A DNA stretch of 64,000 bases, from assembly GCA_964369775.1 (NCBI GenBank), contig CAYJHQ010000008.1, forward strand, positions 1 to 64,000. The letters are read 5' to 3'. The stretch is from CAUPWF01 sp964369775 (lineage in GTDB: Bacteria; Bacillota; Clostridia; Lachnospirales; Lachnospiraceae). The notes under the pieces are model-generated. The model was not told the origin of the DNA. It saw only the letters and a list, made by a program, of their open reading frames with translations, and searched no databases. Positions 45,105 through 54,177 of the stretch are shown piece by piece. Position 1 is the first letter of the stretch, and each line of letters opens with the position of its first letter. A program made the translations under genes and the position numbers.

Positions 45105-46236
45105 TTATACTTTCCTTTCCACCTTTTCCAAGAACAATTTCTCCGGCTTCATCTAGCTTTCTAATAATCGCAACAATCTTTTGCTGTGCTGCTTCTACAT
45201 CTCGCAACCTTACATTGAATGTAATCTCTAAATCGGACTGTACAGTCTCTGCCATCCTTGATGACATATTTGAAAAGAATGCTTGTAGCATTTCTTGGCT
45301 TGCCCCTTTAAGCGCATAAACCACATCCTTCATATCGCAATCGCGAATAAATCTTTGGATAGAGTTGTTGTCCATAGCCAAGATATCTTCGAATACAAAC
45401 ATCTTTTTTCGAATCTCTTCTGCAAGCATCGGATTGCCTTTTCCCATCTCGTCGAAGATGTATTTTTCATTGCTTCTGTCCATGTGATTCATAACATCTG
45501 CAATATAATCAATTCCACCAACTTCTGTAAAGTCTGTCGTAAGTACATTGTCTAGTTTCTTCGCAAGTTGTGACTCTACTACTTTGATAATATCTGGAGA
45601 CGCACTCTCCATCTGTGCAATACTTTCTACTACTTTTATTCGTTTTGCTTCTGGGAGCTCTGCAATTACGCCGGCCGCTTGATCTGGTTCTGCATAAGAC
45701 AATACTAACGCTATCGTCTGCGGTCTTTCTCTTTGTAATACCGAAAACAGATTCTTAATATCTACTTTTGATATAAAATCAAAGGAGCGATTTTTAAGAA
45801 ACTTGGTCATCTTCTTCAAAAGTTCATTCGCTGTAGATTCTCCATATGTCTTTTCTAATACTGCTCTCGCATATTCGATACCACCATCTGTTACCACCTT
45901 TTGAGTCAGACAAGATTTGTAAAAATCATCTAATATCATCTGTGTCTCTTCTGACTGTATATGTCCTAACTTTGCAATCTCAAGTGTAAGCTTCTCAACT
46001 TCCTCTTCTGTTAGATATTTATATACCTTAGCCGCGTTATCTGCACCTAGTGATGCTATAATTGTCGCTGCTTTTCTTCCTGCAGGTATCTTAGCCAAAA
46101 TTTCTGACATATCTACTTCTGGTTCTTTAAGCTCTACTGGTTGAGGGGCTTGTTGTTCTAGGGATTGACTTTTCTCTTTTGCTGTTGCTTTCTCTTTTCC
46201 TACTGCCTTTTCTTTAGGTGCTTGTTTAGCCTTCAT
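45097..46236 (-). CDS. fliG: Flagellar motor switch protein FliG with basic N-terminal tail
   Basis: A 379-residue C-ring protein. The normal FliG begins near residue 46 with ILAKIPAGRKAATIIASLG. Before it is an extra, unordered tail that is Lys/Ala/Glu-rich (KQAPKEKAVGKEKATAKEK) with a Pro-Glu segment. The C-terminal torque helix MKDVVYALKGASQEMLQAFFSNMS is complete. ATG codons at 46242 and 46236 both follow GGAGGGG, and the second is better spaced. It overlaps the fliF end by 11 bases. Confidence 0.95.
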   Translation of the reverse strand: MKAKQAPKEKAVGKEKATAKEKSQSLEQQAPQPVELKEPEVDMSEILAKIPAGRKAATIIASLGADNAAKVYKYLTEEEVEKLTLEIAKLGHIQSEETQMILDDFYKSCLTQKVVTDGGIEYARAVLEKTYGESTANELLKKMTKFLKNRSFDFISKVDIKNLFSVLQRERPQTIALVLSYAEPDQAAGVIAELPEAKRIKVVESIAQMESASPDIIKVVESQLAKKLDNVLTTDFTEVGGIDYIADVMNHMDRSNEKYIFDEMGKGNPMLAEEIRKKMFVFEDILAMDNNSIQRFIRDCDMKDVVYALKGASQEMLQAFFSNMSSRMAETVQSDLEITFNVRLRDVEAAQQKIVAIIRKLDEAGEIVLGKGGKESIIV

Positions 46237-47827
46237 TTTCATCCCCTCCGTTCAACCAAGTTCTCAGCATTTGAGCTGATATTTCAGGATTTTCGTCTGT
46301 AAATCCTCTGATTACTTCTCTAAGTTCACGGGTTCTATCACTGTGGGTTTTTGGCATATCCATAACTACGGCTCTCTCTTCTTGTATCTCTCCCAGTATG
46401 AAATCATCTTCCTCCAACTCTCTTTGTCTTCTCTTTTTCCCTTTAATTTTAGCAATAATGCTAATTACAATTATCAGTAGAAGTAATACCCCTGCTCCTA
46501 TTGCAAACAAAAGTGGATTTTGTTGTATCAATTCCGTAATCGCCACTGGCACTACAGAATCTCCACTACCCTCAGCATCACTTTCATCACCTTCATAAAA
46601 CGGTGCATTAACCACTGTTATATTATCTTCTCGGTCATCAACATCAATCCCTGTTGCATTTCCAACTAAGTCTCTCAATTCGTTTTGCGATACTCCGTTT
46701 AACGTCTCGCTATTAATCGAAACTGATATCGTTAAGTCTTCCAAGGTGCCTTCTTGAATCTCACCTTGTTCTCTGATTTCATTTACCAAGTAATCTCTTG
46801 TCGCAGTCTCACTAAGCGTTCCTTCACCATCTGTTGATGTTCCATTGTACTGCGTCGCTTCCGCATTAGTCTCTGTTCCAGCAACCCCACTTGCCGCAGT
46901 CGATCCATCCGCTGCTACAATCGATGTGGTCTCTTCATCGACAATTCCTGTCTTATCCTCTTGATCTATCTTTTCTGGAGTTGAGTACGTAATCGTCTCT
47001 CTGATAATTTTTTCAGTATTCACTGTGCCTGTTGCTGAAACTTTTATATTATCCGCCCCAAAAAAAGGTGCTAAAATATTAATTACTTTTTTCGCCGTCT
47101 CCGACTCAATCAATTGTGCAATCTCTTGCGAAGCCTCTGAACTCATATTCGATTCTTGTGTTGACACTTCAATTCCATTCCCGTCAAACACACCAACTTC
47201 ATCCATCTCCATATTAGGAACACTTTGTGCCACTAATCTTTGTATTGCTAATGCTTGTTCTGTCGAGGGGCTCCCACCATCTTCCATCGCTACAACCACT
47301 GATGCGCTAGCCGTATTTGTATCCGTTCCGTCTTGTAATACATACTTTTGTTCTTCAGCTAAAGCTATTGTGACCTTTGCATCCTTCACTCCATCAAAAT
47401 AGCGAATAGTTGCTCCTATTCGATCTTGAAGTTCATATAGCTTATATTGTTCTTTTTCTGTGTCCGTAGTCATGCCACCTGCATTTTCCGTAAACACATC
47501 ATATGTAAATCCACTTTTAGGGTATCCTTCAAACACCAAAGTCGCTCTCGTCTCATCTGCCACTTTACTGTCTACTAAGATATCCCCATTATCTTTATAT
47601 TCATATTCGATGCCATCTTCTTGTAATTTAGACACAATTGTCGATGCTTCATCTTCATTGATTCCTGAAAAAAGTACTTCGTACTCCGTATGGTTTAAGA
47701 AAGCTGCAATTCCAATCGCTAATGCAATCACCGCCACAACTCCCACTGCTGTTAAAACCTTCGTTCTTTTGCTATAGCGTTCCAAGTATTCGTTTACTTG
47801 TGAAAACCTATCTTTTATTTTTTCCAT
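46226..47827 (-). CDS. fliF: Flagellar MS-ring protein FliF
   Basis: A 533-residue MS-ring protein with two membrane segments (near 25-43 and 435-457). Conserved segments are EYEVLFSGINEDEASTIVSKLQ and PKSGFTYDVFTENAGGMTTDTEKEQ. The C-terminal cytoplasmic helix that docks FliG is present. Normal length; follows fliE. Confidence 0.96.
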   Translation of the reverse strand: MEKIKDRFSQVNEYLERYSKRTKVLTAVGVVAVIALAIGIAAFLNHTEYEVLFSGINEDEASTIVSKLQEDGIEYEYKDNGDILVDSKVADETRATLVFEGYPKSGFTYDVFTENAGGMTTDTEKEQYKLYELQDRIGATIRYFDGVKDAKVTIALAEEQKYVLQDGTDTNTASASVVVAMEDGGSPSTEQALAIQRLVAQSVPNMEMDEVGVFDGNGIEVSTQESNMSSEASQEIAQLIESETAKKVINILAPFFGADNIKVSATGTVNTEKIIRETITYSTPEKIDQEDKTGIVDEETTSIVAADGSTAASGVAGTETNAEATQYNGTSTDGEGTLSETATRDYLVNEIREQGEIQEGTLEDLTISVSINSETLNGVSQNELRDLVGNATGIDVDDREDNITVVNAPFYEGDESDAEGSGDSVVPVAITELIQQNPLLFAIGAGVLLLLIIVISIIAKIKGKKRRQRELEEDDFILGEIQEERAVVMDMPKTHSDRTRELREVIRGFTDENPEISAQMLRTWLNGGDENEG

Positions 47828-47847
47828 ATTTTCATCCGTCTTTCAAA

Positions 47848-48153
47848 TTATAGGCTAATTCGCATCAATTCATTGTATGACTCAATTGCTTTATTTCTTA
47901 ATTCTACTAATAAATCCACTGACAGCTGCGCTTCTGCTGCTGCTAGTGAAACCGTATGTGTATCATCAATCTGACCTGTCGCAAGTAAATACTGTTTTTC
48001 TTCTAAATCGCTTTGGGTTGACTTTACATTTTCTACAGCATTTGAAAAAATGCTCTCAAATATATTTGAAGAAGTTCCCTTACTGTTTACTGACTGCATT
48101 TGTTTTAATTCATCGATAGTTGTCATCTTTTGAATCGGTGTTATAAATTCCAT
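47848..48153 (-). CDS. fliE: Flagellar hook-basal body complex protein FliE
   Basis: A 101-residue adaptor between MS ring and rod. The family pattern is SNIFESIFSNAVENVKSTQSD and EAQLSVDLLVELRNKAIESYNELMRISL at the end. It directly follows flgB, with no flgC between. Confidence 0.95.
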   Translation of the reverse strand: MEFITPIQKMTTIDELKQMQSVNSKGTSSNIFESIFSNAVENVKSTQSDLEEKQYLLATGQIDDTHTVSLAAAEAQLSVDLLVELRNKAIESYNELMRISL

Positions 48154-48185
48154 ATAATAATCCCTCCCACTTCGCTAAAATTTAA

Positions 48186-48572
48186 CTACTGTCCTTTAAT
48201 AGCTGTTCTAATCCTAGTTATGTCACTATTGATTGAGTTTAATTCTGTCTGGTACTGTAGTGCAACTCGAGTTAACTCTATCATCTCTACCTCCGTATTC
48301 ACATTATTTCCATCTAATCGTGTCCCTTCTGCCGTTGATTCATGTACCGTTGGTGACACGTTCATAATTGCATTATTTATCGTATTTTCGTTGTTACTCA
48401 CCATAGCAGTTTCAAGTTGTTGACGGAATGTCTCTTCGAATGTAACATATTGCGCTTTATACCCTGGTGTCTCGCCATTTGCTATATTATTAGATGTAAC
48501 CCCTTGCTTTAACCACAAATAATCTAACGATTTTCCCATCATCTGAATTGAGTTTCCAAATATATTTGACAT
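48186..48572 (-). CDS. flgB: Flagellar basal-body rod protein FlgB
   Basis: A 128-residue proximal rod protein and the first gene of the large flagellar operon. The rod signature VTSNNIANGETPGYKAQYVTFE is near the N-terminus. The start at 48572 has an AGGAG site 7 bases upstream. A start eight codons earlier is less likely. Confidence 0.95.
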   Translation of the reverse strand: MSNIFGNSIQMMGKSLDYLWLKQGVTSNNIANGETPGYKAQYVTFEETFRQQLETAMVSNNENTINNAIMNVSPTVHESTAEGTRLDGNNVNTEVEMIELTRVALQYQTELNSINSDITRIRTAIKGQ

Positions 48573-48684
48573 GCTTTCACTCCTTTTCTGAGTCACAAAA
48601 CACTGATTACAAAGTTTCTCAACTTTTAATGTTTGACTATATTAATCCAATTTCTTTTATGACAGTTTTTTTCTTGTTCTGTTC

Positions 48685-48713
48685 ATTATACCCCTTTCTT
48701 TTTTCAATTTCAA
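48685..48713 (-). promoter_or_regulatory. Main sigma-A promoter of the flgB operon
   Basis: On the minus strand TTGAAA (48708-48713), a 17-bp spacer and a perfect TATAAT (48685-48690). The leader is about 105 bases. The 48573-48885 interval otherwise holds only this promoter and the one for the PilZ gene. Confidence 0.85.
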
Positions 48714-48811
48714 CATTTTTCGTGAATTATCTACATACGTGTAACTTTTTCCAGTTTCTCTTTTCCGCCCTGATTTTCTCGGTTTTCTATGAATTGTTAC
48801 ATCGATTCTCC

Positions 48812-48840
48812 TTGCTATTTCTCCTTCCTTTTTGTATAAT
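48812..48840 (+). promoter_or_regulatory. Sigma-A promoter of the PilZ gene
   Basis: TTGCTA (48812-48817), 17-bp spacer, TATAAT (48835-48840). It is divergent from the flgB operon promoter. Confidence 0.78.
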
Positions 48841-48885
48841 TAATTAAATACATTCAACTGTTTCAAGGTTAAAAAGGAGTTAATT

Positions 48886-49560
48886 ATGATTCTTACCACT
48901 TGCAAAAAAGCAACCATCTATGACGTAGACTATAATGAAATCAGCGTTGCAACTGTAACCGACGTCAGCGAAGATGGTGTTGAACTTGTCATAGCCGATG
49001 ATGATATTGACAATTTAGACTCTGAGATGAACGTCACTTTTTTCGATGAACAAAAGGGTCTTGTAACTTATCGTTGCTCACTATACAGCAAAAAGAAATA
49101 TTTAAATGAACACAATATTCTAGTGCACAATATGACTTGCACCCCACTTCAGGAAATTTCTACCGTACAGAGGAGAAATGATTTCAAAATCCCTGTCTCT
49201 ATACCGATTGAGTACGCTTTGATTCCAACTCAAGAAGAATTGGATTCCGATGTCGTACAACATGACAAGTACAGATCTGCTACAACAGTAAACCTAAGTG
49301 CTGGAGGCATCTTTTTCTATTGCGACGATGAACTTTTCGAAGGCCGCGAACTGAACATATTACTACCGATTGCGCATTCTTCTAGAATTAAATTGTCCGC
49401 TACTATTTTGCGCAAAATCGAAGTTGAAGAGAATTCTGCAATTGCAAACTTTGGTTATGGTTGTTCTTTTAATGAGATGCACTCCTCTACCGAAACCAAG
49501 CTACGAAGCTTTGTATATCAGCAACAGATGATTCTACATAAACGCAAACGATTAAAATAA
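48886..49560 (+). CDS. PilZ-domain protein (YcgR-like)
   Basis: A 224-residue cytoplasmic protein. The first 90 residues resemble the PilZN/YcgR N-terminal barrel and the rest is a PilZ domain. The c-di-GMP binding residues are QRRNDFK (R96, R97, with K101 in place of the last Arg) and NLSAGG (N136, S138, G141). Such proteins slow flagella or set motor bias when c-di-GMP is high. It is divergent from the flagellar operon, with its own promoter. Confidence 0.85.
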   Translation: MILTTCKKATIYDVDYNEISVATVTDVSEDGVELVIADDDIDNLDSEMNVTFFDEQKGLVTYRCSLYSKKKYLNEHNILVHNMTCTPLQEISTVQRRNDFKIPVSIPIEYALIPTQEELDSDVVQHDKYRSATTVNLSAGGIFFYCDDELFEGRELNILLPIAHSSRIKLSATILRKIEVEENSAIANFGYGCSFNEMHSSTETKLRSFVYQQQMILHKRKRLK

Positions 49561-49565
49561 CAACA

Positions 49566-49623
49566 CTATAAAGGGCAGTTGAGAAATCATCATCTTTGAC
49601 TATTTCTCAACTGCCCTTTATAG
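49566..49623. terminator. Large stem-loop between PilZ and flhX
   Basis: A 22-bp perfect inverted repeat (49566-49587 and 49602-49623) with a 14-base loop between convergent genes. The T-run is weak (TTGTTCTCT), so termination is probably due to the very stable stem. Confidence 0.75.
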
Positions 49624-49635
49624 TTGTTCTCTTAT

Positions 49636-49950
49636 TTACTCTTCTTTCTCTTCATTCGCTTCTATCTCCGAATTACTTTCACCTGGTCTATAATTCAAAA
49701 AATACACATAAATATCTACAATTGCTTGATAGAGTTCATCTGGGATCTCTCTCCCTAATTCCAACTGTGTCAACATTGTAGCTAAGGAGTTATCTTCATA
49801 TACTGGTATATCATTTTTTTGCGCCACTTCTACTATTTTCTCTGCTACATACCCCATCCCTGAGGCTACAACTATTGGAGCTAGTTGTTCTGATTCATCG
49901 TAGGTTAATGCAACAGCTTTCTTGTTTAACAAATCATCAAATCGAGACAT
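49636..49950 (-). CDS. FlhB C-terminal-domain homologue (FlhX/YlqH)
   Basis: A 104-residue protein that matches only the cytoplasmic, post-cleavage part of FlhB (AVALTYDESEQLAPIVVASG, KNDIPVYEDNSLATMLTQLELG, IPDELYQAIVDIYVYFLN). There are no membrane segments and no NPTH site. Such YlqH/FlhX proteins can substitute for the FlhB C-terminus. Its start overlaps the end of a FliK-like gene by 14 bases, as in the Bacillus ylqG-ylqH pair. Confidence 0.9.
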   Translation of the reverse strand: MSRFDDLLNKKAVALTYDESEQLAPIVVASGMGYVAEKIVEVAQKNDIPVYEDNSLATMLTQLELGREIPDELYQAIVDIYVYFLNYRPGESNSEIEANEEKEE

Positions 49951-51373
49951 TTATCGAATTCTTCCTTTCAAATATTTTATTAAAGGCTGCTGATATCGGA
50001 ATCGACCGATTGTCCACATCTACAAACAACTCTTCCGTCTGTATCGTATTTGCAGAAAATATCCCTGCGATATCCTTTTTTATCTGGCTCATCTCGCCCT
50101 CGAGACTCTGCGGACAGCCAAGTTGCATCTTTATATTGCCGCCTTGGTAAATAAAGTACATATCAAAAAAACCTAAATCTTGAACATCAAATTTTATCAA
50201 TCCTTGTATCGTTCTTTCTCTGCTATCTTCCATAGTTTTATCTTTTTCAGCATCTGGATCAATCCACATTTCGGCAAACATAAGCTTTCCATTAATCTGC
50301 ATTGGAAGCATCATGTGAAGAATTGGCATATACACACTTTCATTCAATAAAATAGCCTGCATTAAATTACGAAATACACTTTTATTTTCAGGTCCTGCTT
50401 TTCCTGATACACCCGATTCAATTAATTCAACCAGACCATCCATCCACTTTTGTTTCTTTACCGATTTTTCATAATCTGTGTTTTGCAACACTTGAAACAA
50501 TACAGCTGGGTCAAAGTTTTGAAATACTTTTTGCATCCCCTGATATCTCAATAGATTTTCAAATGCTTCCAGCACTCGATTTGGCAATCCATTTTCGCAC
50601 CTTGCAATATAATTCGATAACATCGATGTCAGTTCCCTTAGTTGACCTCTATCGTGTAATTGCATAATGTTCTTATTAAGAAATGGGATAATCGACTCCT
50701 TAATTTGAAACACCGTCTGCTCCAGACCCTCTCCTGATGCTCCTATCGAAAAATTTAGATTACTCATCATCTCTTTTAACATAGCGCTTTCATTTTTAAA
50801 CAAATTCTTTGCAATTTTGTCTAGCAAATTTTCTACATTTTTCATCATATGTCGACTCTCCGACATATCTGTATACTTTTTCAGGAAATCCAGTATAGAT
50901 GCACGCAATTCTACTGACTTTGATTGTTGCATCACTTGGTTTAGCAACTCAAAGAACACTCCGCTAAATCGCACCGCCGCACTGCTTTGCCCTTTCATAA
51001 AACCAGCTAGTTCTTCTTCGCTCATTCCTATCATCTCAAAAAATCGTGCAATCTTTTCAGCAAACTCGTCACCCATCCCCGACTCTGCAATTGTTGCAAA
51101 TCTCTCAAAGAATAGCTTGGCAAACTCTTCTGACATGTTTGGCAGTTGGCTAACTTTTTGTAAAAAATTCTCGTAGTTGGAGTCGTATCTAAATTTCATT
51201 GCTACATTTTCTTCTTGAGATGCTGCATCACTTCTCGCATCTGGTTTCAATACTTTATCAGGTCGTATCGCTCCTTGAATAGACGGATCCACCTGTCTTG
51301 AAATGCTATTTTTCGCTTGATTCGCATTGTCGTATCCCACTGCTGGGGTTGTAATTTTTAAAATATTTGACAT
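49937..51373 (-). CDS. FliK-like / YlqG-type protein
   Basis: A 478-residue cytosolic protein, largely helical. The C-terminal 110 residues have a FliK-type fold pattern (MLPMQINGKLMFAEMWIDPD, IKFDVQDLGFFDMYFIYQGGNIKMQL). It is the upstream partner of flhX, as ylqG is in Bacillus, so a role in export or hook control is likely but unproven. The start at 51373 (MSNILKITT) has a weak AGGTG site. A start six codons earlier is possible. Confidence 0.72.
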   Translation of the reverse strand: MSNILKITTPAVGYDNANQAKNSISRQVDPSIQGAIRPDKVLKPDARSDAASQEENVAMKFRYDSNYENFLQKVSQLPNMSEEFAKLFFERFATIAESGMGDEFAEKIARFFEMIGMSEEELAGFMKGQSSAAVRFSGVFFELLNQVMQQSKSVELRASILDFLKKYTDMSESRHMMKNVENLLDKIAKNLFKNESAMLKEMMSNLNFSIGASGEGLEQTVFQIKESIIPFLNKNIMQLHDRGQLRELTSMLSNYIARCENGLPNRVLEAFENLLRYQGMQKVFQNFDPAVLFQVLQNTDYEKSVKKQKWMDGLVELIESGVSGKAGPENKSVFRNLMQAILLNESVYMPILHMMLPMQINGKLMFAEMWIDPDAEKDKTMEDSRERTIQGLIKFDVQDLGFFDMYFIYQGGNIKMQLGCPQSLEGEMSQIKKDIAGIFSANTIQTEELFVDVDNRSIPISAAFNKIFERKNSINVSI

Positions 51374-51396
51374 TTCTTCACCTACTAACAATTATT

Positions 51397-51425
51397 TTGT
51401 TCCAATTACAGCTATTTTGTATTAT
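51397..51425 (+). promoter_or_regulatory. Probable promoter of the cheA operon
   Basis: TTGTTC (51397-51402), 17-bp spacer, TATTAT (51420-51425), leaving a leader of about 75 bases before cheA. It sits in the divergent gap with the ylqG-type gene. Confidence 0.5.
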
Positions 51426-51507
51426 AATTATATACAGATACATTACCACAAGATTGTTTGTGTTTGCAATGATTTATATAACTTTATTATAAGGTGGTGC
51501 CAATAAT

Positions 51508-53631
51508 ATGGAAAACATTAGTGAAGGATTATTAGATACTTATCTTTTCGAATCTAGTTCTCTACTAGAACGGCTTGACGAAATTTTAATTGAGGCCGAA
51601 CAAAATGGAGACTTATCAGTCGATGATGTAAATGAAATTTTCAGAAGTATGCATACAATAAAGGGTTCCTCCGCAATGATGGAATTCCAACCCCTTATGG
51701 AAATTTCTCATCATGTAGAAGACTTATTCTTTGAAATCAGAGAAAATGGAATGGACTCCCTTTCTCAGAAACAAAAAAGTGAACTTTTTAATCTGCTCTT
51801 TCGTTGCGTTGATAGACTACGTGAAGATTTAGAAAAAGTTACAAACGGTGAAGAGCTAAATATGAACATTGATGCATTCATCGATGAAATCAACTCATTT
51901 TTAAGTGAAGGCGATGCTGTGGAATCTAGTGATAGCAAAGAAGTTCCACTTACTTTTGAAGGTTTACCTGATTTGGATTGCCCTTATTTCATCCACATTT
52001 TATTTGATGAAGATTGTGGCATGGAGAATTTACGCGCTTTTATGGTTGCAAATGCTTTGCAAGAAGAGGAGCTTAAATTTTTGCAGTACCCTACAGATGT
52101 TGAATCTGATGCAAGCACTATTGAGACCATTGCTAGTAATGGGTTTTACATAGGCTTTCATACAGAAGAGGATGTCCAGTCCGGAATCGATGTCATCACT
52201 TCTCTTAGTAATATTCGCTCCTACGAAATTGTCTTTAATCCAAAATACATGGACGACGACAGTGATTCACAAGTTAGCGACGAAGGAGTATCACCTACCA
52301 CTACACAAAACAGCAGTTCTCCAACAGAAGCAACTATATTTGAATCACCAGAAGTTGTAACTACAGATACGACCTCTATTCCAGTGGTTCCAACGCCACC
52401 GCAGCAAACTGTCTCTAACCAGTTAAAATCTTTAAAACAAAATAAACAGAGTCTTATCAGCGTAAACTTAAGTAAACTTGATAAGCTAATGGATATTGTG
52501 GGCGAGATTGTAATCACAGAATCAATGGTAACCGCTTCACCCGAGCTGCAAAACGTAAAACTAGATAACTTCTTGAAATCCACTCGTCAATTAAGAAAAT
52601 TAACAGACGATTTACAAGATGTCGCTATGTCACTTCGTATGATACCTGTCGCTGGAACTTTCCAGAAGATGAATCGTATCGTTCGTGATATGGCAAAAAC
52701 ATTAGATAAAGATGTAAAACTTACAATCATTGGAGAAGATACAGAAATCGACAAGACAATTGTAGAAAATATTTCCGATCCGATTATGCATATCGTTCGT
52801 AACGCTATGGATCACGGTATAGAAAAAGATGTTCAAAAAAGAATCGATGCTGGTAAAAACCCACAAGGTGAAATCATTCTTTCTGCTCAACACGCAAGTA
52901 GCGAAGTTATCATTACCATCGAAAATGATGGTGAAGATTTCAATACAGAGGCGATTCTCAATAAAGCTGAGAAAAAAGGACTTCTTATTAAAGATAAAGA
53001 TGATTATAGCAAGAAAGAAATACTTTCTCTTCTTATGCTTCCAGGATTTTCAACCAATGCGCAAGTCACTGAATTTTCTGGACGCGGAGTTGGTCTCGAT
53101 GTTGTAAAACGTAACGTAGAAGCCATTGGTGGTTCAGTTACTATTACAAACGACCCTGGTCAAAATTGTTGCTTCACTTTAAAGATTCCTTTAACTCTTG
53201 CTATTGTAGACGGTATGGAACTAAGTGTAGGTGATCAGATATTCACTTTACCGATTGCAAATATAAAGCAATCCTTCAAAGCAAAGAATTCCGATGTGAT
53301 TTATGACGCAACAGGAAATGAAATCATTCGTTGCATGGATGAATTCTACCCTATAGTGCGCTTACACTCGCTATTTAATATTGAGCATAATTACTCCAAG
53401 ATTGAAGATGGAGTATTGGTTTGGGTCGAATCTACAGATCGTTCTTATTGCTTATTCATTGATTCATTAATCGGCGAGCAGCAAGTTGTAGTTAAACCTT
53501 TACCACCGTTTTTGAATCAGTTCAACATCAAACAACAAGGTATCAGTGGTTGTACTATACTTGGAGATGGAAATATCAGCCTAATCCTTGATATCAATTC
53601 TATATATACTGCTGTTCAAAATAAATTTTAA
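51508..53631 (+). CDS. cheA: Chemotaxis histidine kinase CheA
   Basis: A 707-residue CheA. The P1 phosphotransfer domain has His49 in SMHTIKGSSAMMEF. It is followed by a CheY-binding-like P2 region (about 150-250), a Pro/Thr/Ser-rich linker, the P3 dimerisation helices (about 305-370), the P4 ATPase domain (NAMDHGIE, FSGRGVGLDVVKRNVEAIGGS) and a C-terminal CheW-like P5. An AAGGTGG site is 10 bases upstream of the ATG. First gene of cheA-cheW-cheR-cheB. Confidence 0.97.
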   Translation: MENISEGLLDTYLFESSSLLERLDEILIEAEQNGDLSVDDVNEIFRSMHTIKGSSAMMEFQPLMEISHHVEDLFFEIRENGMDSLSQKQKSELFNLLFRCVDRLREDLEKVTNGEELNMNIDAFIDEINSFLSEGDAVESSDSKEVPLTFEGLPDLDCPYFIHILFDEDCGMENLRAFMVANALQEEELKFLQYPTDVESDASTIETIASNGFYIGFHTEEDVQSGIDVITSLSNIRSYEIVFNPKYMDDDSDSQVSDEGVSPTTTQNSSSPTEATIFESPEVVTTDTTSIPVVPTPPQQTVSNQLKSLKQNKQSLISVNLSKLDKLMDIVGEIVITESMVTASPELQNVKLDNFLKSTRQLRKLTDDLQDVAMSLRMIPVAGTFQKMNRIVRDMAKTLDKDVKLTIIGEDTEIDKTIVENISDPIMHIVRNAMDHGIEKDVQKRIDAGKNPQGEIILSAQHASSEVIITIENDGEDFNTEAILNKAEKKGLLIKDKDDYSKKEILSLLMLPGFSTNAQVTEFSGRGVGLDVVKRNVEAIGGSVTITNDPGQNCCFTLKIPLTLAIVDGMELSVGDQIFTLPIANIKQSFKAKNSDVIYDATGNEIIRCMDEFYPIVRLHSLFNIEHNYSKIEDGVLVWVESTDRSYCLFIDSLIGEQQVVVKPLPPFLNQFNIKQQGISGCTILGDGNISLILDINSIYTAVQNKF

Positions 53632-53688
53632 CACATGACGCTAAGTAGATTTATTCTATTTTGAAATATTGTCACAAGGAGGTTTCCC

Positions 53689-54156
53689 ATGGCAGATACA
53701 CCTATTATCCCCGAAAACACGAACGAAGAATTAGAAACTTCAACCGAACGCTTTCTAACCTTCATGACTGACGGTCTAGTGATAGGCGTTAGTACTACAA
53801 ATGTTTTAGAAATTATCGCAAATTATGCAATACGTCCACTCCCTTTACTCCCTGATTATATCAAAGGTGTAATTAACTTACGTGGACAAGTCCTACCTAT
53901 ATTAGATATGAGATTACGCATGAACAAACCATTTCAAGAATATGACACAAAGACTTGTATTATTATCCTAGATATCGATTCTATGCTAATTGGTCTTGTG
54001 GTTGATTCCGTATCTCAGGTTATCGATATCGATTTAAAGGATGCTTCTCCTATTCCTATTGAAAATCACCACGAGTTAACTAATGGCATGATTTCTTTAG
54101 AAGATGGGACAGTCGTCTTATTACTGGACTGTGGTGCAATTGTCAACACACATTAA
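53689..54156 (+). CDS. cheW: CheW coupling protein, cheA-linked
   Basis: A 155-residue CheW with the pattern GVSTTNVLEIIANYAIRPLP, YIKGVINLRGQVLPILDMRLR and a C-terminal LEDGTVVLLLDCGAI. It bridges receptor and CheA. The second CheW gene of the window, with classical INLRG residues. Confidence 0.95.
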   Translation: MADTPIIPENTNEELETSTERFLTFMTDGLVIGVSTTNVLEIIANYAIRPLPLLPDYIKGVINLRGQVLPILDMRLRMNKPFQEYDTKTCIIILDIDSMLIGLVVDSVSQVIDIDLKDASPIPIENHHELTNGMISLEDGTVVLLLDCGAIVNTH

Positions 54157-54177
54157 CAGATTGAGAGGATATATACT

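Noticed and set aside
48154..48185. Possible small flgC remnant between flgB and fliE
   Set aside because: The gap is only 32 bases and contains just a ribosome binding region.
51470..51492. TTGCAA...TATAAG as cheA promoter
   Set aside because: The -10 would overlap the ribosome binding site, so the transcript would lack it. The upstream TTGTTC-17-TATTAT is preferred.
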